64,000 nucleotides of DNA, taken from Rubrivivax gelatinosus IL144 (GTDB lineage: Bacteria > Pseudomonadota > Gammaproteobacteria > Burkholderiales > Burkholderiaceae_C). Shown piece by piece: positions 1 through 10,165 of the stretch; the stretch's first letter is position 1; every line of letters begins with the position of its first letter. The notes beneath the pieces were generated by a model that did no database searches, was not told where the DNA came from, and saw only the letters and a list, made by a program, of their open reading frames with translations. The position numbers and the translations under genes are program-made. The stretch is from the NCBI RefSeq assembly GCF_000284255.1, contig NC_017075.1:1302001-1366000 (forward strand). Direction: 5' to 3'.

Positions 1-233
1 CGATGATCGCCGCCGACAACGAGTGGGTGAAGGTCGTGCCCAACACCCGCGAAGCGACGCTGCGCGACCTGACCCCGGTGGCCGTCACCGGCACGATGAC
101 CATTCCGGTCGGCCGCATCCGCAGCCTGGCGATGGGCCCCGAGTACATCGGCGCCTTCACGATCGGCGACCAACTGCTCTGGGGCGCGGCCGAGCCGCTG
201 CGCCGCATGCTGCGCATCCTGCTGGAGCAGTGA
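1..233 (+). CDS. asd: Aspartate-semialdehyde dehydrogenase, C-terminal end (partial)
   Basis: The gene is cut by the left window edge; about 76 C-terminal residues remain. The sequence reads like the end of Asd, the NADPH-dependent enzyme that reduces aspartyl phosphate to aspartate semialdehyde for lysine, threonine and methionine synthesis. Recognisable pieces are the core strand [14 protein letters not shown], the segment [20 protein letters not shown] and the final [16 protein letters not shown] helix. The asd-fimV-truA order fits Burkholderiales. The catalytic Cys and His lie outside the window. Confidence 0.9.
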   Translation, partial: MIAADNEWVKVVPNTREATLRDLTPVAVTGTMTIPVGRIRSLAMGPEYIGAFTIGDQLLWGAAEPLRRMLRILLEQ

Positions 234-241
234 CGCGCCGC

Positions 242-266
242 GCCGGCCGGCTCGTTGCCGGCCGGC
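242..266 (+). terminator. Perfect 10-bp hairpin after asd
   Basis: GCCGGCCGGC is repeated around a TCGTT loop nine bases after the asd stop. Each arm is itself palindromic, so the two copies can pair into a strong stem. There is no T-run, so it may only be a Rho-dependent or mRNA-stabilising hairpin. The rest of the 228-bp gap up to fimV shows nothing else that I recognise. Confidence 0.35.
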
Positions 267-461
267 AACAAGGCGTGCGAGCCGCGGAATTGGCCGCACT
301 TCGCTCCCGAATGTCAGGCTTTGGGTGAGCTTGTCTGCCTATATGCTTGACATCGTTGTGATTTCCGTCGCAGGTGCCGGCCATAATCCGCGTTTTCCCG
401 GCGACGAAAATCGAGGCGGCCCGCGCGGGTGCGCCGTCCGGGACGTGTTGTGGGAGACGCC

Positions 462-3041
462 TTGAATCACCGTTCGACGAACGCGGCGCGTTTCGCGCTG
501 ACCGGGGTGGCGCTGGCCGCCGCCTGCCTCTGGGGCACGCCCGCCTGGGCGCTCGGTCTGGGCCGGCTCAACGTGCAATCGGCCCTGGGCGAGCCGCTGC
601 GCGCCGAGATCGACGTCACCAGCCTGACCCCGGAAGAAGCCGGCACGCTGAAGCTGCGCATCGCGCCGCCCGACGCCTTCCGCGCCGCCGGCGTCGAATA
701 CAACGCCGTGCTCGGTGACGCCCAGGTCTCGCTGCAGCGCCGGCCCGACGGCCGCCAGGTGCTGCGCCTGAGCAGCGACCGCAGCATCGTCGAACCCTTC
801 GTCGACATCATCCTCGAAGCCAACTGGGCCACCGGCCGCCTGGTGCGCGAGTACACGATGCTGTTCGACCCGCCGTCGTCGCGGGCGGCGCAGACGCCGC
901 CGGCGCCGGTGGCCTCGCCGTCGATCTCGCCCGCGCCGTCGCCGGTGCGTCCACCGGCGCCCGCCGCGCCGGTTCAGACCCCGGCGCCGGCCATCGCGCC
1001 GCCGCCGGTCGCCGTGACCCCGCCGGCCCCGGCCCTGAAACCGGCGACGCGCCCGGCGCCCAGCAAGGCCAGGACCAAGGCGGCCAAACCCGCGGAAACG
1101 CCGCGTGCCGCCGAGACCGCCGAGCAGGTGCGTGTGCGCCGCGGCGACACGCTGTTCGGCATCGCCTCGCGCACCCAGGCCGCCGGCGTCTCGCTCGACC
1201 AGATGCTGGTCGCGCTGTTCCGTGGCAACCCGGACGCCTTCGTCGGCGACAACATGAACCGGCTGAAGTCGGGCGCGGTGCTCACCGTGCCCTCGGCCGA
1301 GAGCGCGAACAAGACCACGCCGGCCGAGGCGCGCGGCATCATCCTCGCCCAGTCGGCCGACTTCGCCGCCTATCGCCAGCGTCTGGCCGGCAGCACGACG
1401 GCCGCTGCCGAACAGCCGGCGCGCCAGGCCAAGGGCAAGGTCCAGGCCAGCGTCGAAGACCGTCGCCAGACCGCGGCGCCGACGCCCGACAAGCTCAAGC
1501 TCTCTCAGGGCGCGGTCAAGTCCGCGCCCGAGGCCAAGCTCTCCAAGGAGGCCGAGCGCCGCGCCGCCGACCAGCGCCTGGCCGAGCTGGCGCGCAACGT
1601 CGACGAGCTGAAGAAGCTGCAGGGCGCGGCCTCCGCGCCGCCGCAAGCCGCCCCCGCGCCGGCCGCCAAACCCGAGCCGGCTTCCGCGCCGGCGGTGACG
1701 GTGGCTGCCGCGCCGCCGGTCGCTTCCGCTCCCGAAGCCGCGTCGGCGGCCGAGCCGGCGTCGGCTGCTGCGTCCGCAGCCGCCAAGAAGCTGAACAAGA
1801 TGCCGCCTCCGCCGATGCCGGTCGACGAGGAGCCGGGATTCCTCGAGTCGATGCTCGACAACCCGATGCTGCTGCCGGCCGGCGGCCTGCTCGTCGCGCT
1901 GCTCGGCGGCCTGCTGATCTGGCGCCGCCGCCAAGCCGCGCAAGGCGGCGGTGGCGAGACCTCGTTCCTCGAAAGCCGGCTGCAGCCCGATTCCTTCTTC
2001 GGCGGCAGCGGCGGCCAGCGTGTCGACACGCGCGAGGCCGCGCCCTCGGGCGCGCCGTCGTCGATGAGCTACTCGCTGTCGCAGCTCGACGCGATCGGCG
2101 ACGTCGACCCGGTCGCCGAAGCCGACGTCTACCTCGCCTACGGCCGCGACCTGCAGGCCGAGGAGATCCTCAAGGAGGCGATGCGCGCCAACCCCGAGCG
2201 CATGGCGATCCGCGTCAAGCTGCTCGAGGTCTACGTCAAGCGCCGCGACATCAAGGGCTTCGAGCTGCTCGCCACCCAGGTCTACACGATGACCCAGGGC
2301 AGCGGCGAGGACTGGGAGAAGGCCCAGGAACTGGGCCGCCAGATCGACCCCGAGAACCCGCTGTACCAGCCGGGCGGGGCGCCGACGCTGGAAGTCGGCC
2401 CGGGAGGCAAGGTCATCGAACCGCTGGCCGCGACGACGCTGCCGCACGCCGCCAAGCCGGCACCGTTCGCGCCCGAGGAGTCTTCGCTGCCCCCCGAGCC
2501 GGCGCCCGCGCCGGCGTCGCTCGACCTGGATCTGGACCTCGACGCGCCGTCCGCACCGTCGCCGCTGGCGATGGAGGCGACCAAGCCGATCCCGCGCGAC
2601 GAAGGCCCGGTCTCCGACAACACGCCGCTGGACTTCGAGCTGCCGCTGGTCGACACCGGCCCGGCGCCGCTGGACGAGCCGATCCCGACGCCCGAGATGT
2701 CCTTCGGCGAACGCGCCGACGCCACGCCGCCGGCACCGATGGACGCGCTGGACTTCGACCTCGGCGACCTGGCACCGCCGGCCCCGGCAGCGGCGCCGTC
2801 GCAAGCGGCCGCGCTGGACGCCGGCGAACCGGCGCTGGACTTCAGCGACTTCGGCCTGGGCCCGGATTCGCTGCCGCCGATCGGCGACGGCGACCCGCTG
2901 GCGCGCAAGCTGGAGCTGGCCGAGGAGTTCCGCCAGATCGGCGACCTCGAAGGCGCGCGCGATCTGCTCGACGAAGTCATCGCCAAGGCCGACGGCGCTC
3001 TGAAGGCCAAGGCCCAGGCCATGCTGTCCTCGCTTGGCTGA
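462..3041 (+). CDS. fimV: FimV-family cell-pole/pilus assembly protein
   Basis: About 859 residues. A signal peptide (to about residue 31, ...WGTPAWA) precedes the conserved FimV N-terminal domain (LGRLNVQSALGEPLRAEIDV). Next come a Pro/Ala-rich linker, a LysM peptidoglycan-binding domain (VRRGDTLFGIA, about 222-275), a further low-complexity region and one membrane segment (about 469-490, followed by RRR). The acidic cytoplasmic part has a TPR-like stretch and ends in the FimV C-terminal helical motif. FimV organises the cell pole and is needed for type IV pilus twitching. I chose the TTG at 462 because GGGAG lies six bases upstream and it starts directly before the signal peptide; an in-frame GTG at 429 would add 11 residues. 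Confidence 0.9.
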   Translation: MNHRSTNAARFALTGVALAAACLWGTPAWALGLGRLNVQSALGEPLRAEIDVTSLTPEEAGTLKLRIAPPDAFRAAGVEYNAVLGDAQVSLQRRPDGRQVLRLSSDRSIVEPFVDIILEANWATGRLVREYTMLFDPPSSRAAQTPPAPVASPSISPAPSPVRPPAPAAPVQTPAPAIAPPPVAVTPPAPALKPATRPAPSKARTKAAKPAETPRAAETAEQVRVRRGDTLFGIASRTQAAGVSLDQMLVALFRGNPDAFVGDNMNRLKSGAVLTVPSAESANKTTPAEARGIILAQSADFAAYRQRLAGSTTAAAEQPARQAKGKVQASVEDRRQTAAPTPDKLKLSQGAVKSAPEAKLSKEAERRAADQRLAELARNVDELKKLQGAASAPPQAAPAPAAKPEPASAPAVTVAAAPPVASAPEAASAAEPASAAASAAAKKLNKMPPPPMPVDEEPGFLESMLDNPMLLPAGGLLVALLGGLLIWRRRQAAQGGGGETSFLESRLQPDSFFGGSGGQRVDTREAAPSGAPSSMSYSLSQLDAIGDVDPVAEADVYLAYGRDLQAEEILKEAMRANPERMAIRVKLLEVYVKRRDIKGFELLATQVYTMTQGSGEDWEKAQELGRQIDPENPLYQPGGAPTLEVGPGGKVIEPLAATTLPHAAKPAPFAPEESSLPPEPAPAPASLDLDLDLDAPSAPSPLAMEATKPIPRDEGPVSDNTPLDFELPLVDTGPAPLDEPIPTPEMSFGERADATPPAPMDALDFDLGDLAPPAPAAAPSQAAALDAGEPALDFSDFGLGPDSLPPIGDGDPLARKLELAEEFRQIGDLEGARDLLDEVIAKADGALKAKAQAMLSSLG

Positions 3042-3858
3042 ACACGACACCGGCGGCCCGGCCGTCGCGCCGGGCGGCCGCATCGCGCTGGGCGTCGCCT
3101 ACCGCGGCGCGCGTTATCACGGCTGGCAGTCGCAGCCCGACGGCCGCACCGTGCAGGACGTGCTCGAACGCGCGCTGGGCCAGTTCGCCGCCACGCCCGT
3201 CTCGACGCTGTGCGCCGGCCGCACCGACGCCGGCGTGCACGCCTTCAACCAGGTCGTGCACTTCGACGCGCCGGTCGATCGCGACGAGTTCTCCTGGGTG
3301 CGCGGGACCAACCGCTATCTGCCCGACGACGTCGCGGTGCAGTGGTGCCGGCTTGTCGACGCCCGTTTCCACGCCCGCAACAGCGCCCACGGGCGGCGCT
3401 ACCGCTTCGTCATCCTCGAAGCGCCGGTGCGCCCGGCGATCGAGGCCGGCGCCTGCGGCTGGGTCTTCCGGCCGCTGGACGGCGACGCGATGCGTGCCGC
3501 CGCGACGCACCTGATCGGCGAGCACGACTTCAGCTCCTTCCGCGCCGCCGGCTGCCAGGCGCTGACGCCGGTGAAGACGATGCGCTCGATCGGCGTCGAG
3601 CGCCGCGGCGCCTACTGGCGCATCGAGTTCGACGCCAGCGCCTTCCTGCACCACATGGTGCGCAACATCGTCGGCTGCCTGGTCGCCGTCGGCAGCGGCC
3701 GCCAGCGGCCGGAGTGGATGGCCGAGGTGCTGGCCGCACGCAGCCGCGACGCCGCCGCGCCGACCTTCCCGCCGGACGGGCTGTACTTCGTCGGCCCGTA
3801 CTACGATCCGGCCTTCGCCATCCCCGAGCACACGCCGGCCATGGACTGGCTGGTCTGA
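3034..3858 (+). CDS. truA: tRNA pseudouridine(38-40) synthase TruA
   Basis: 274 residues, normal for TruA, which makes pseudouridine at positions 38-40 of the tRNA anticodon arm. The opening strand IALGVAYRGARYHGWQSQ and the catalytic motif CAGRTDAGVHA are clear, with the nucleophile Asp at about residue 65. Other family signatures are RTNRYLPDDVAV, HARNSAHGRRYRF and FLHHMVRNIVG. It starts at a TTG overlapping the fimV stop by eight bases, which suggests translational coupling; no better downstream start precedes the first conserved strand. Confidence 0.95.
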   Translation: MAEHDTGGPAVAPGGRIALGVAYRGARYHGWQSQPDGRTVQDVLERALGQFAATPVSTLCAGRTDAGVHAFNQVVHFDAPVDRDEFSWVRGTNRYLPDDVAVQWCRLVDARFHARNSAHGRRYRFVILEAPVRPAIEAGACGWVFRPLDGDAMRAAATHLIGEHDFSSFRAAGCQALTPVKTMRSIGVERRGAYWRIEFDASAFLHHMVRNIVGCLVAVGSGRQRPEWMAEVLAARSRDAAAPTFPPDGLYFVGPYYDPAFAIPEHTPAMDWLV

Positions 3859-3871
3859 CGCTTCCCGCCCG

Positions 3872-4504
3872 ATGTCCCGCACCCGGATCAAGATCTGCGG
3901 CCTGACGCGCGAGGCCGACGTGGCCGACGCCGTCGAGGCCGGCGCCGACGCGCTGGGCTTCGTGCTCTACCCGAAGAGTCCGCGTGCGGTGACGCCCGAG
4001 CGCGCCGCCGAGTTGGCGCGCCGGCTGCCGCCTTTCGTGACGCCGGTGCTGCTGTTCGTCAACGCCGCGCCGGAGACGATCGCGCACGCCGTGCGCCTGG
4101 TGCCGCAGGCGCTCGTGCAGTTCCACGGCGACGAGACGCCCGAGCAGTGCGCCGCCGTCGGGCGCCCCTGGCTGCGCGCCGCGCGCATGGCGCCGGGGTT
4201 CGATTTGTTAGACTTCGCCCGGCGCCATCCCGGCGCGACGGGCCTGCTGCTCGACACGCATGTCGAGGCTTACGGCGGGAGCGGAAAGGTCTTCGATTGG
4301 TCACTGATACCACCAAGCGTGCCCGTTCCGGTCGTTTTGTCTGGTGGGTTGAATCCTGCCAACGTGACCGATGGGGTGCTTCGAGTCCGGCCCTGGGCCG
4401 TTGACGTCAGCTCCGGCGTCGAGCGCGACAAAGGCATCAAGGATGCCGCGCTGATGCGCCGGTTCTGCCAAGCGGTGCGCGAGGCCGATGCCCGCACCGC
4501 CTGA
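3872..4504 (+). CDS. trpF: Phosphoribosylanthranilate isomerase
   Basis: 210 residues. Catalyses the third tryptophan step, the Amadori rearrangement of phosphoribosylanthranilate to CdRP. Visible: the N-terminal KICGLTRE motif with the catalytic Cys, the [17 protein letters not shown] strand-loop, the catalytic Asp in [15 protein letters not shown] and the phosphate-binding [12 protein letters not shown] and VDVSSGVE segments. It lies 13 bases after truA and 18 bases before trpB, so it is probably cotranscribed with trpBA. Codon use in the middle (around 4200-4380) is slightly less GC-biased than its neighbours. Confidence 0.96.
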   Translation: MSRTRIKICGLTREADVADAVEAGADALGFVLYPKSPRAVTPERAAELARRLPPFVTPVLLFVNAAPETIAHAVRLVPQALVQFHGDETPEQCAAVGRPWLRAARMAPGFDLLDFARRHPGATGLLLDTHVEAYGGSGKVFDWSLIPPSVPVPVVLSGGLNPANVTDGVLRVRPWAVDVSSGVERDKGIKDAALMRRFCQAVREADARTA

Positions 4505-4522
4505 ATCGAAGGACACCTCACC

Positions 4523-5770
4523 ATGCTGAATTACGACCAGCCCGATGCCCGCGGGCATTTCGGGCCTTATGGCGGCAGTTTCGTCGCCGAAACCCTGACC
4601 CACGCGCTGCACGAACTGCAGGACGCCTACGCCCGCTACCGCGAGGACCCCGAGTTCGTGGCCGAGTATCGCTACGAGCTGAAGCACTTCGTCGGCCGCC
4701 CGAGCCCGATCTACCACGCCGCGCGCACCAGCCGCGAACTCGGCGGCGCGCAGATCTACCTGAAGCGCGAGGACTTGAACCACACCGGCGCGCACAAGAT
4801 CAACAACGTCATCGGCCAGGCGCTGCTCGCCAGGCGCATGGGCAAGCCGCGCGTGATCGCCGAGACCGGCGCCGGCCAGCACGGCGTCGCCACGGCGACG
4901 ATCTGCGCGCGCTACGGCCTGGAGTGCGTGGTCTACATGGGCAGCGAGGACGTCAAGCGCCAGAGCCCCAACGTCTACCGCATGCATCTGCTCGGCGCCA
5001 AGGTCGTGCCGGTGGAAAGCGGCAGCAAGACGCTGAAGGACGCGCTCAACGAGGCGCTGCGCGACTGGGTCACCAACGTCGAGAACACCTTCTACATCAT
5101 CGGCACGGTGGCCGGCCCGGCGCCGTACCCGGCGATGGTGCGCGACTTCCAGCGCATCATCGGCGACGAGTGCCTGGAGCAGATGCCCGAACTCGCCGGC
5201 CGCCAGCCCGACGCGGTGATCGCCTGCGTCGGCGGCGGCAGCAACGCGATGGGCATCTTCTACCCGTACATCCGCCACGAAGCCACGCGGCTGATCGGCG
5301 TCGAGGCCGCGGGGCAGGGCCTGGAGACCGGCAAACACGCCGCGTCGCTGTCGGCCGGCTCGCCCGGCGTGCTGCACGGCAACCGCACCTATCTGCTGCA
5401 GGACGACAACGGCCAGATCACCGAGACGCACTCGATCTCGGCCGGCCTCGACTACCCCGGCGTCGGCCCCGAGCACGCGTATCTGAAGGACATCGGCCGT
5501 GCCGAGTACGTCGGCATCACCGACGACGAGGCGCTGAAGGCCTTCCACCACCTCTGCCGCACCGAGGGCATCATCCCGGCGCTGGAGTCCAGCCACGCAC
5601 TGGCCCACGCGATGAAGATCGCGCCGACGATGCGCCCCGACCAGATCCTGCTGGTCAACCTCTCCGGCCGCGGCGACAAGGACATCGGCACCGTCGCCGA
5701 CCTGTCCGGTGCCGACTTCTATTGCCGCCCCTCGTGCCGCGGCCAGACGGTGAAGGGGGGCCAGCAATGA
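4523..5770 (+). CDS. trpB: Tryptophan synthase beta subunit
   Basis: 415 residues. PLP enzyme that condenses indole with serine to give tryptophan, working with TrpA in an alpha2-beta2 complex. It begins with the typical [18 protein letters not shown]. The PLP lysine is in [10 protein letters not shown] (about Lys92), the phosphate loop is GGGSNAMG, and [16 protein letters not shown] and NLSGRGDKD are conserved. The stop overlaps the trpA start by four bases (ATGA), as is usual for trpBA coupling. GAAGGA lies upstream of the ATG. Confidence 0.97.
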   Translation: MLNYDQPDARGHFGPYGGSFVAETLTHALHELQDAYARYREDPEFVAEYRYELKHFVGRPSPIYHAARTSRELGGAQIYLKREDLNHTGAHKINNVIGQALLARRMGKPRVIAETGAGQHGVATATICARYGLECVVYMGSEDVKRQSPNVYRMHLLGAKVVPVESGSKTLKDALNEALRDWVTNVENTFYIIGTVAGPAPYPAMVRDFQRIIGDECLEQMPELAGRQPDAVIACVGGGSNAMGIFYPYIRHEATRLIGVEAAGQGLETGKHAASLSAGSPGVLHGNRTYLLQDDNGQITETHSISAGLDYPGVGPEHAYLKDIGRAEYVGITDDEALKAFHHLCRTEGIIPALESSHALAHAMKIAPTMRPDQILLVNLSGRGDKDIGTVADLSGADFYCRPSCRGQTVKGGQQ

Positions 5771-6576
5771 GCCGCATCGCCGCCACCTTCGAGGCCCTGG
5801 CCCGTGACGGCCGCCAGGCGCTGATTCCCTACGTCACCACCGGCGACCCGTACGCCGACGCGACGCCCGAGATCATGGCCGCGCTGGCCGAGGGCGGCGC
5901 CGACGTCATCGAGCTCGGCGTGCCGTTCTCCGACCCGATGGCCGACGGCCCGGTGATCCAGCAGGCCGGCGAACGCGCGCTGGCGCGCGGCATCGGCCTG
6001 GCCCAGGTCTTCGCCGCGGTGCGCGCCTTCCGCGAGCACAACCAGCACACGCCGGTCGTGCTGATGGGCTACGCCAACCCGGTCGAGCGCTACGACGGCC
6101 GCCACGGCGACGGCGCCTTCATCCGCGACGCGGCGGCCGCCGGTGTCGACGGCGTGCTGATCGTCGACTACCCGCCCGAGGAGTGCGAGGACTTCGCCGC
6201 GCGCCTGAAGGCCGCGGAGCTGGACCTGATCTTCCTGCTGGCGCCGACCTCCACCGACGAGCGCATGCGCCAGGTCGGACGGCTGGCCAGCGGGTATGTG
6301 TACTATGTCTCGCTGAAAGGCGTCACCGGCGCGGGTCACCTCGACACCGCGGCGGTGGCGGCGATGTTGCCGCGCATCCGCGCGCAGGTTCAGACGCCGG
6401 TCGGCGTCGGCTTCGGCATCCGCGACGCCGCGACGGCGCGCGCGGTCGCGGAGGTCGCCGACGCGGTCGTCATCGGCTCGCGGCTGGTGCAGCTGCTCGC
6501 CGAGCAGCCGCGCGAGGCCGTGGCCGCCGCGGCGCGCGACTTCATCGCCGGCATCCGCGCCGCGCTGGACGCATAA
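5767..6576 (+). CDS. trpA: Tryptophan synthase alpha subunit
   Basis: 269 residues. Cleaves indole-3-glycerol phosphate to indole and glyceraldehyde 3-phosphate; the indole is channelled to TrpB. The catalytic Glu lies in [10 protein letters not shown] and the catalytic Asp in [19 protein letters not shown] and [10 protein letters not shown] are the usual later strands, and GVGFGIRD is the phosphate-binding segment. Start ATG overlaps the trpB stop. A TAA stop is followed by TAGGAG, which serves as the ribosome site of accD 14 bases on. Confidence 0.97.
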   Translation: MSRIAATFEALARDGRQALIPYVTTGDPYADATPEIMAALAEGGADVIELGVPFSDPMADGPVIQQAGERALARGIGLAQVFAAVRAFREHNQHTPVVLMGYANPVERYDGRHGDGAFIRDAAAAGVDGVLIVDYPPEECEDFAARLKAAELDLIFLLAPTSTDERMRQVGRLASGYVYYVSLKGVTGAGHLDTAAVAAMLPRIRAQVQTPVGVGFGIRDAATARAVAEVADAVVIGSRLVQLLAEQPREAVAAAARDFIAGIRAALDA

Positions 6577-6590
6577 CTAGGAGTGAACCG

Positions 6591-7463
<873 letters not shown>

Positions 7464-7488
7464 CCGCTTCCATCCGTCTGACCGGACA

Positions 7489-7512
7489 CCGGGCCCTTCG
7501 CGGCCCGGTTTT
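7489..7512 (+). terminator. Rho-independent terminator after accD
   Basis: CCGGGCC pairs perfectly with GGCCCGG around a six-base loop, followed by TTTT. It ends only six bases before the folC start codon, so it could also act as an attenuator or hinder folC translation. Confidence 0.7.
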
Positions 7513-7518
7513 GCTTCC

Positions 7519-8802
7519 ATGACCGCCTTGCCCGCCACGCTGGACGACTGGCTCGCTCACTGCGAGCGCATGCACCCGATCTCGATGGACCTGTCGCTGG
7601 AGCGCACCGTCGAGGTCCGCCGCCGGCTCGGCATCGAGTTCACGATGCCGCTGATCGTCGTCGCCGGCACCAACGGCAAGGGGTCGACCTGCGCGATGCT
7701 GGAATCGATCGCGCTGCAGGCCGGCTACCGCGTGGGCCTCTACCAGAAGCCCGAACTGGTGCACTTCACCGAACGCTGCCGTGTCGACGGCCGGCCGGTC
7801 GACGCCGACGCGCTGCTGCCGCACTTCGACGCCGTCGAGCAGGCGCGCGGCGACATCACGCTGACCAAGTTCGAGTTCACGACGCTGGCCATCGCCCGGC
7901 TGCTGGCGCAGGCGCCGCTGGATCTGGTGATCCTCGAAGTCGGCCTTGGCGGGCGCTACGACGCCGTCAACGCCTTCGACGCCGACTGCTCGGTCATCAC
8001 CAGCATCGACCTGGACCACACCGAGTTCCTCGGCCCCGACCGCGAGAGCATCGGCTTCGAGAAGGCGCACGTGATGCGCACCGGCCGCCCGGCGATCGTC
8101 GGCGACCCGCTGCCGCCGGCCAGCGCCGTCGACCACGCCCGCGAGATCGGTGCCGACCTCTGGCTGGCGGGGCGCGACTTCCGCCACGACGGCGACCGCC
8201 AGCAGTGGAACTGGGCCGGCCGCGGCCGGCGCTACAACGGCCTGGCCTTCCCGGCGCTGCGCGGCGCCAACCAGCTGCTCAACGCCTCGGCGGCGCTGGC
8301 GGCCTTCGAGAGCCTGCGCGAACGCCTGCCGATCACCGCCCAGGCGGTGCGCACCGGGCTGGCGCTGGTCGACCTGCCGGGGCGTTTCCAGGTCGTGCCG
8401 GGGCAGCCGGCGCTGGTGCTGGACGTCGCGCACAACCCGCAGTCGGTGGCCGCGCTGGCGCTCAACCTCGACGCGATGGGTTTCTACCCGCGTACCCGGG
8501 CGGTCTTCGGCGCGATGCGCGACAAGGACATCGCCGGCGCGCTGGCGAAGATCCGGCCGCTGATCGACGCGTGGCACGTCTGCACGCTGCCGACGGCGCG
8601 CGCCGCGACGCCCGACGAGCTCGCCGCCGTGCTCGGCGACACGACGCCGGTGCATCGCCACGCCACGCCGACCGAGGCCTTGCAGGCCGCGCTCGCCGCG
8701 TCCGACCCAACCGATAGAATCGTCGTCTTCGGATCGTTCTACACCGTGGGCGGCATCCTGCGCGACGGCCTGCCGCGGCTGTCGGCGCCGCACGCCGGCT
8801 GA
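7519..8802 (+). CDS. folC: Bifunctional dihydrofolate synthase/folylpolyglutamate synthase
   Basis: 427 residues, typical for FolC, which adds glutamate to dihydropteroate and then to tetrahydrofolate using ATP. A Mur-ligase-like core is visible: P-loop GTNGKGST (about 50-57), the EVGLGGRYDAVNAFD segment, SIDLDHTEFLG, and a C-terminal domain with VLDVAHNPQS. The start fits other FolC N-termini (DWLAHCERMHP). No ribosome-binding sequence is visible, because the accD terminator occupies the upstream region. Confidence 0.95.
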   Translation: MTALPATLDDWLAHCERMHPISMDLSLERTVEVRRRLGIEFTMPLIVVAGTNGKGSTCAMLESIALQAGYRVGLYQKPELVHFTERCRVDGRPVDADALLPHFDAVEQARGDITLTKFEFTTLAIARLLAQAPLDLVILEVGLGGRYDAVNAFDADCSVITSIDLDHTEFLGPDRESIGFEKAHVMRTGRPAIVGDPLPPASAVDHAREIGADLWLAGRDFRHDGDRQQWNWAGRGRRYNGLAFPALRGANQLLNASAALAAFESLRERLPITAQAVRTGLALVDLPGRFQVVPGQPALVLDVAHNPQSVAALALNLDAMGFYPRTRAVFGAMRDKDIAGALAKIRPLIDAWHVCTLPTARAATPDELAAVLGDTTPVHRHATPTEALQAALAASDPTDRIVVFGSFYTVGGILRDGLPRLSAPHAG

Positions 8803-8808
8803 CACCCG

Positions 8809-9657
8809 ATGCCCCTGCCTTCGTTTCTGAAGCGTTCTCCTTCCCCCGCCCGCGAGCGCCGCAGCGCCGCGCCCGCCGACGACGGCGCCGACGTCCAGGC
8901 CGCGCGCACCCGCGCCCGCCGCCGCCTGATCGGCGCTGCGGTGCTGCTGGTCGCCGGCGTCATCGGCTTCCCGCTGGTCTTCGACACCCAGCCGCGCCCG
9001 TTCTCGGTCGACGTGCCGATCGCGCTGAACGGCGCATCGGCGTCCGGCGCCTCGCTGCCGCCGCGCAGCGCGCGCGCCAGCGGTGTCGTCGTCGCCGACG
9101 CGCCGGTCGACGAGGAACCGTCGTCAGCGCCGGCGGCCGCGCCCGCCCCGGCGCCGCAGCCCAAGGCCGAGACGCCGCCGGCTCCCGCGCCGGACCCCAA
9201 GCCCGCCGCGCCCGAACCCAAGGCCGTGGTGCCGGAGCCGACGAAGCCGGCCGCGCCGGTGGCCTCGGCCCCCGCGCCGGCCAAGCCGGCCTCGGCGCCG
9301 ACGGTCAAGCCCGACGCCGCAGCGACGATCGCCAAGCCGGCCTCGGCGGTGCAGCCCAAGGCGGCCCACGCCAAGGCCGACGCCGAGCGCGCCAAGGCGC
9401 TGCTCGACGGCGCCGCGGCACCCAAGGAAGCGCGTTTCGTCGTCCAGATCGGCGCCTTCGCCGACGCTGCGGCGCTGAACCAGGCGCGCTCGCGTGCCGA
9501 CAGGAGCGGGCTCAAGAGCTACACCCAGGTCGTCGAGACCAGCGCCGGCAAGCGCACCCGGCTGCGCGTCGGCCCCTTCGACAGCCGCGACGCCGCCGAC
9601 CGCGCCGCCGCCAAGCTGAAGGCCGCCGGCCTGCCGGCGGCGGTGCTGACGCTGTGA
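8809..9657 (+). CDS. SPOR-domain membrane protein (DedD-like)
   Basis: 282 residues. A short basic cytoplasmic end is followed by one membrane segment ([19 protein letters not shown], about 39-57). A long Ala/Pro/Lys linker spans about 95-200, and a C-terminal SPOR domain follows ([10 protein letters not shown]...[15 protein letters not shown], about 205-282). SPOR domains bind denuded glycan strands at the division septum, so a role in cell division or septal wall binding is likely. The folC-SPOR-cvpA-purF order matches the E. coli folC-dedD-cvpA-purF cluster. It starts six bases after folC and its stop overlaps cvpA. Confidence 0.88.
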   Translation: MPLPSFLKRSPSPARERRSAAPADDGADVQAARTRARRRLIGAAVLLVAGVIGFPLVFDTQPRPFSVDVPIALNGASASGASLPPRSARASGVVVADAPVDEEPSSAPAAAPAPAPQPKAETPPAPAPDPKPAAPEPKAVVPEPTKPAAPVASAPAPAKPASAPTVKPDAAATIAKPASAVQPKAAHAKADAERAKALLDGAAAPKEARFVVQIGAFADAAALNQARSRADRSGLKSYTQVVETSAGKRTRLRVGPFDSRDAADRAAAKLKAAGLPAAVLTL

Positions 9658-10154
9658 TGGCCGCGCTGGGCTGGGTCGACTGGACGCTGCTGGCCGTGCT
9701 CGCGGTGTCCACCGTCATCGGTCTGGTGCGCGGTTTCGTCTTCGAGGCCATGTCGCTCGCCGGCTGGATCGTCGCCTGGTTCTCGGCGCAGTGGTTCGCC
9801 GCCGATCTGGCGCGCCATCTGCCGGTCGGCACGCCGGGCGGCGCGCTGAACCACGCCGCGGCTTTCGTGCTCACCTTCGTCGCCGCGCTCGTCGTGTGGT
9901 CGCTGCTGTCGCGCCTGGTGCGCCTGATCGTGCACGCGACCCCGCTGTCGCCGGCCGACCGCGCGCTCGGCGCCGGCTTCGGCCTGCTGCGCGGCACCGT
10001 CCTGCTGCTGGCGCTGGCGACCGTCGTCGCCCTCACGCCGGTGGCGCAATCGTCGTCGTGGCGCCAGTCGCACGGCGCCGTGTGGCTCAATACCGCCATG
10101 CAGGGGCTCAAGCCCGTGCTGCCGGTCGATCTGGCCCGGCACCTGCCGGCCTGA
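9657..10154 (+). CDS. cvpA: CvpA family inner-membrane protein
   Basis: 165 residues with four predicted membrane segments. The first has the family's [22 protein letters not shown] opening (Asp in the first helix, RGF turn), and the end has [16 protein letters not shown]. CvpA is linked to colicin V production and envelope homeostasis; its biochemical role is unclear. The ATG shares its A with the stop codon of the SPOR gene; a GTG one codon earlier is possible. purF follows after 11 bases, as in E. coli. Confidence 0.93.
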   Translation: MAALGWVDWTLLAVLAVSTVIGLVRGFVFEAMSLAGWIVAWFSAQWFAADLARHLPVGTPGGALNHAAAFVLTFVAALVVWSLLSRLVRLIVHATPLSPADRALGAGFGLLRGTVLLLALATVVALTPVAQSSSWRQSHGAVWLNTAMQGLKPVLPVDLARHLPA

Positions 10155-10165
10155 AAGGAACTCCC

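Noticed and set aside
242..266. The GCCGGCCGGC hairpin as a proven terminator.
   Set aside because: Kept only as a low-confidence feature because it has no T-run; it may be chance in GC-rich DNA.
339..3083. A 914-residue open frame on the minus strand opposite fimV, rich in Arg and Gly.
   Set aside because: In very GC-rich DNA the frame opposite a real gene is often open. Composition is Arg/Gly/Ala low-complexity with no domain, while fimV on the other strand shows clear signal, LysM and membrane features.
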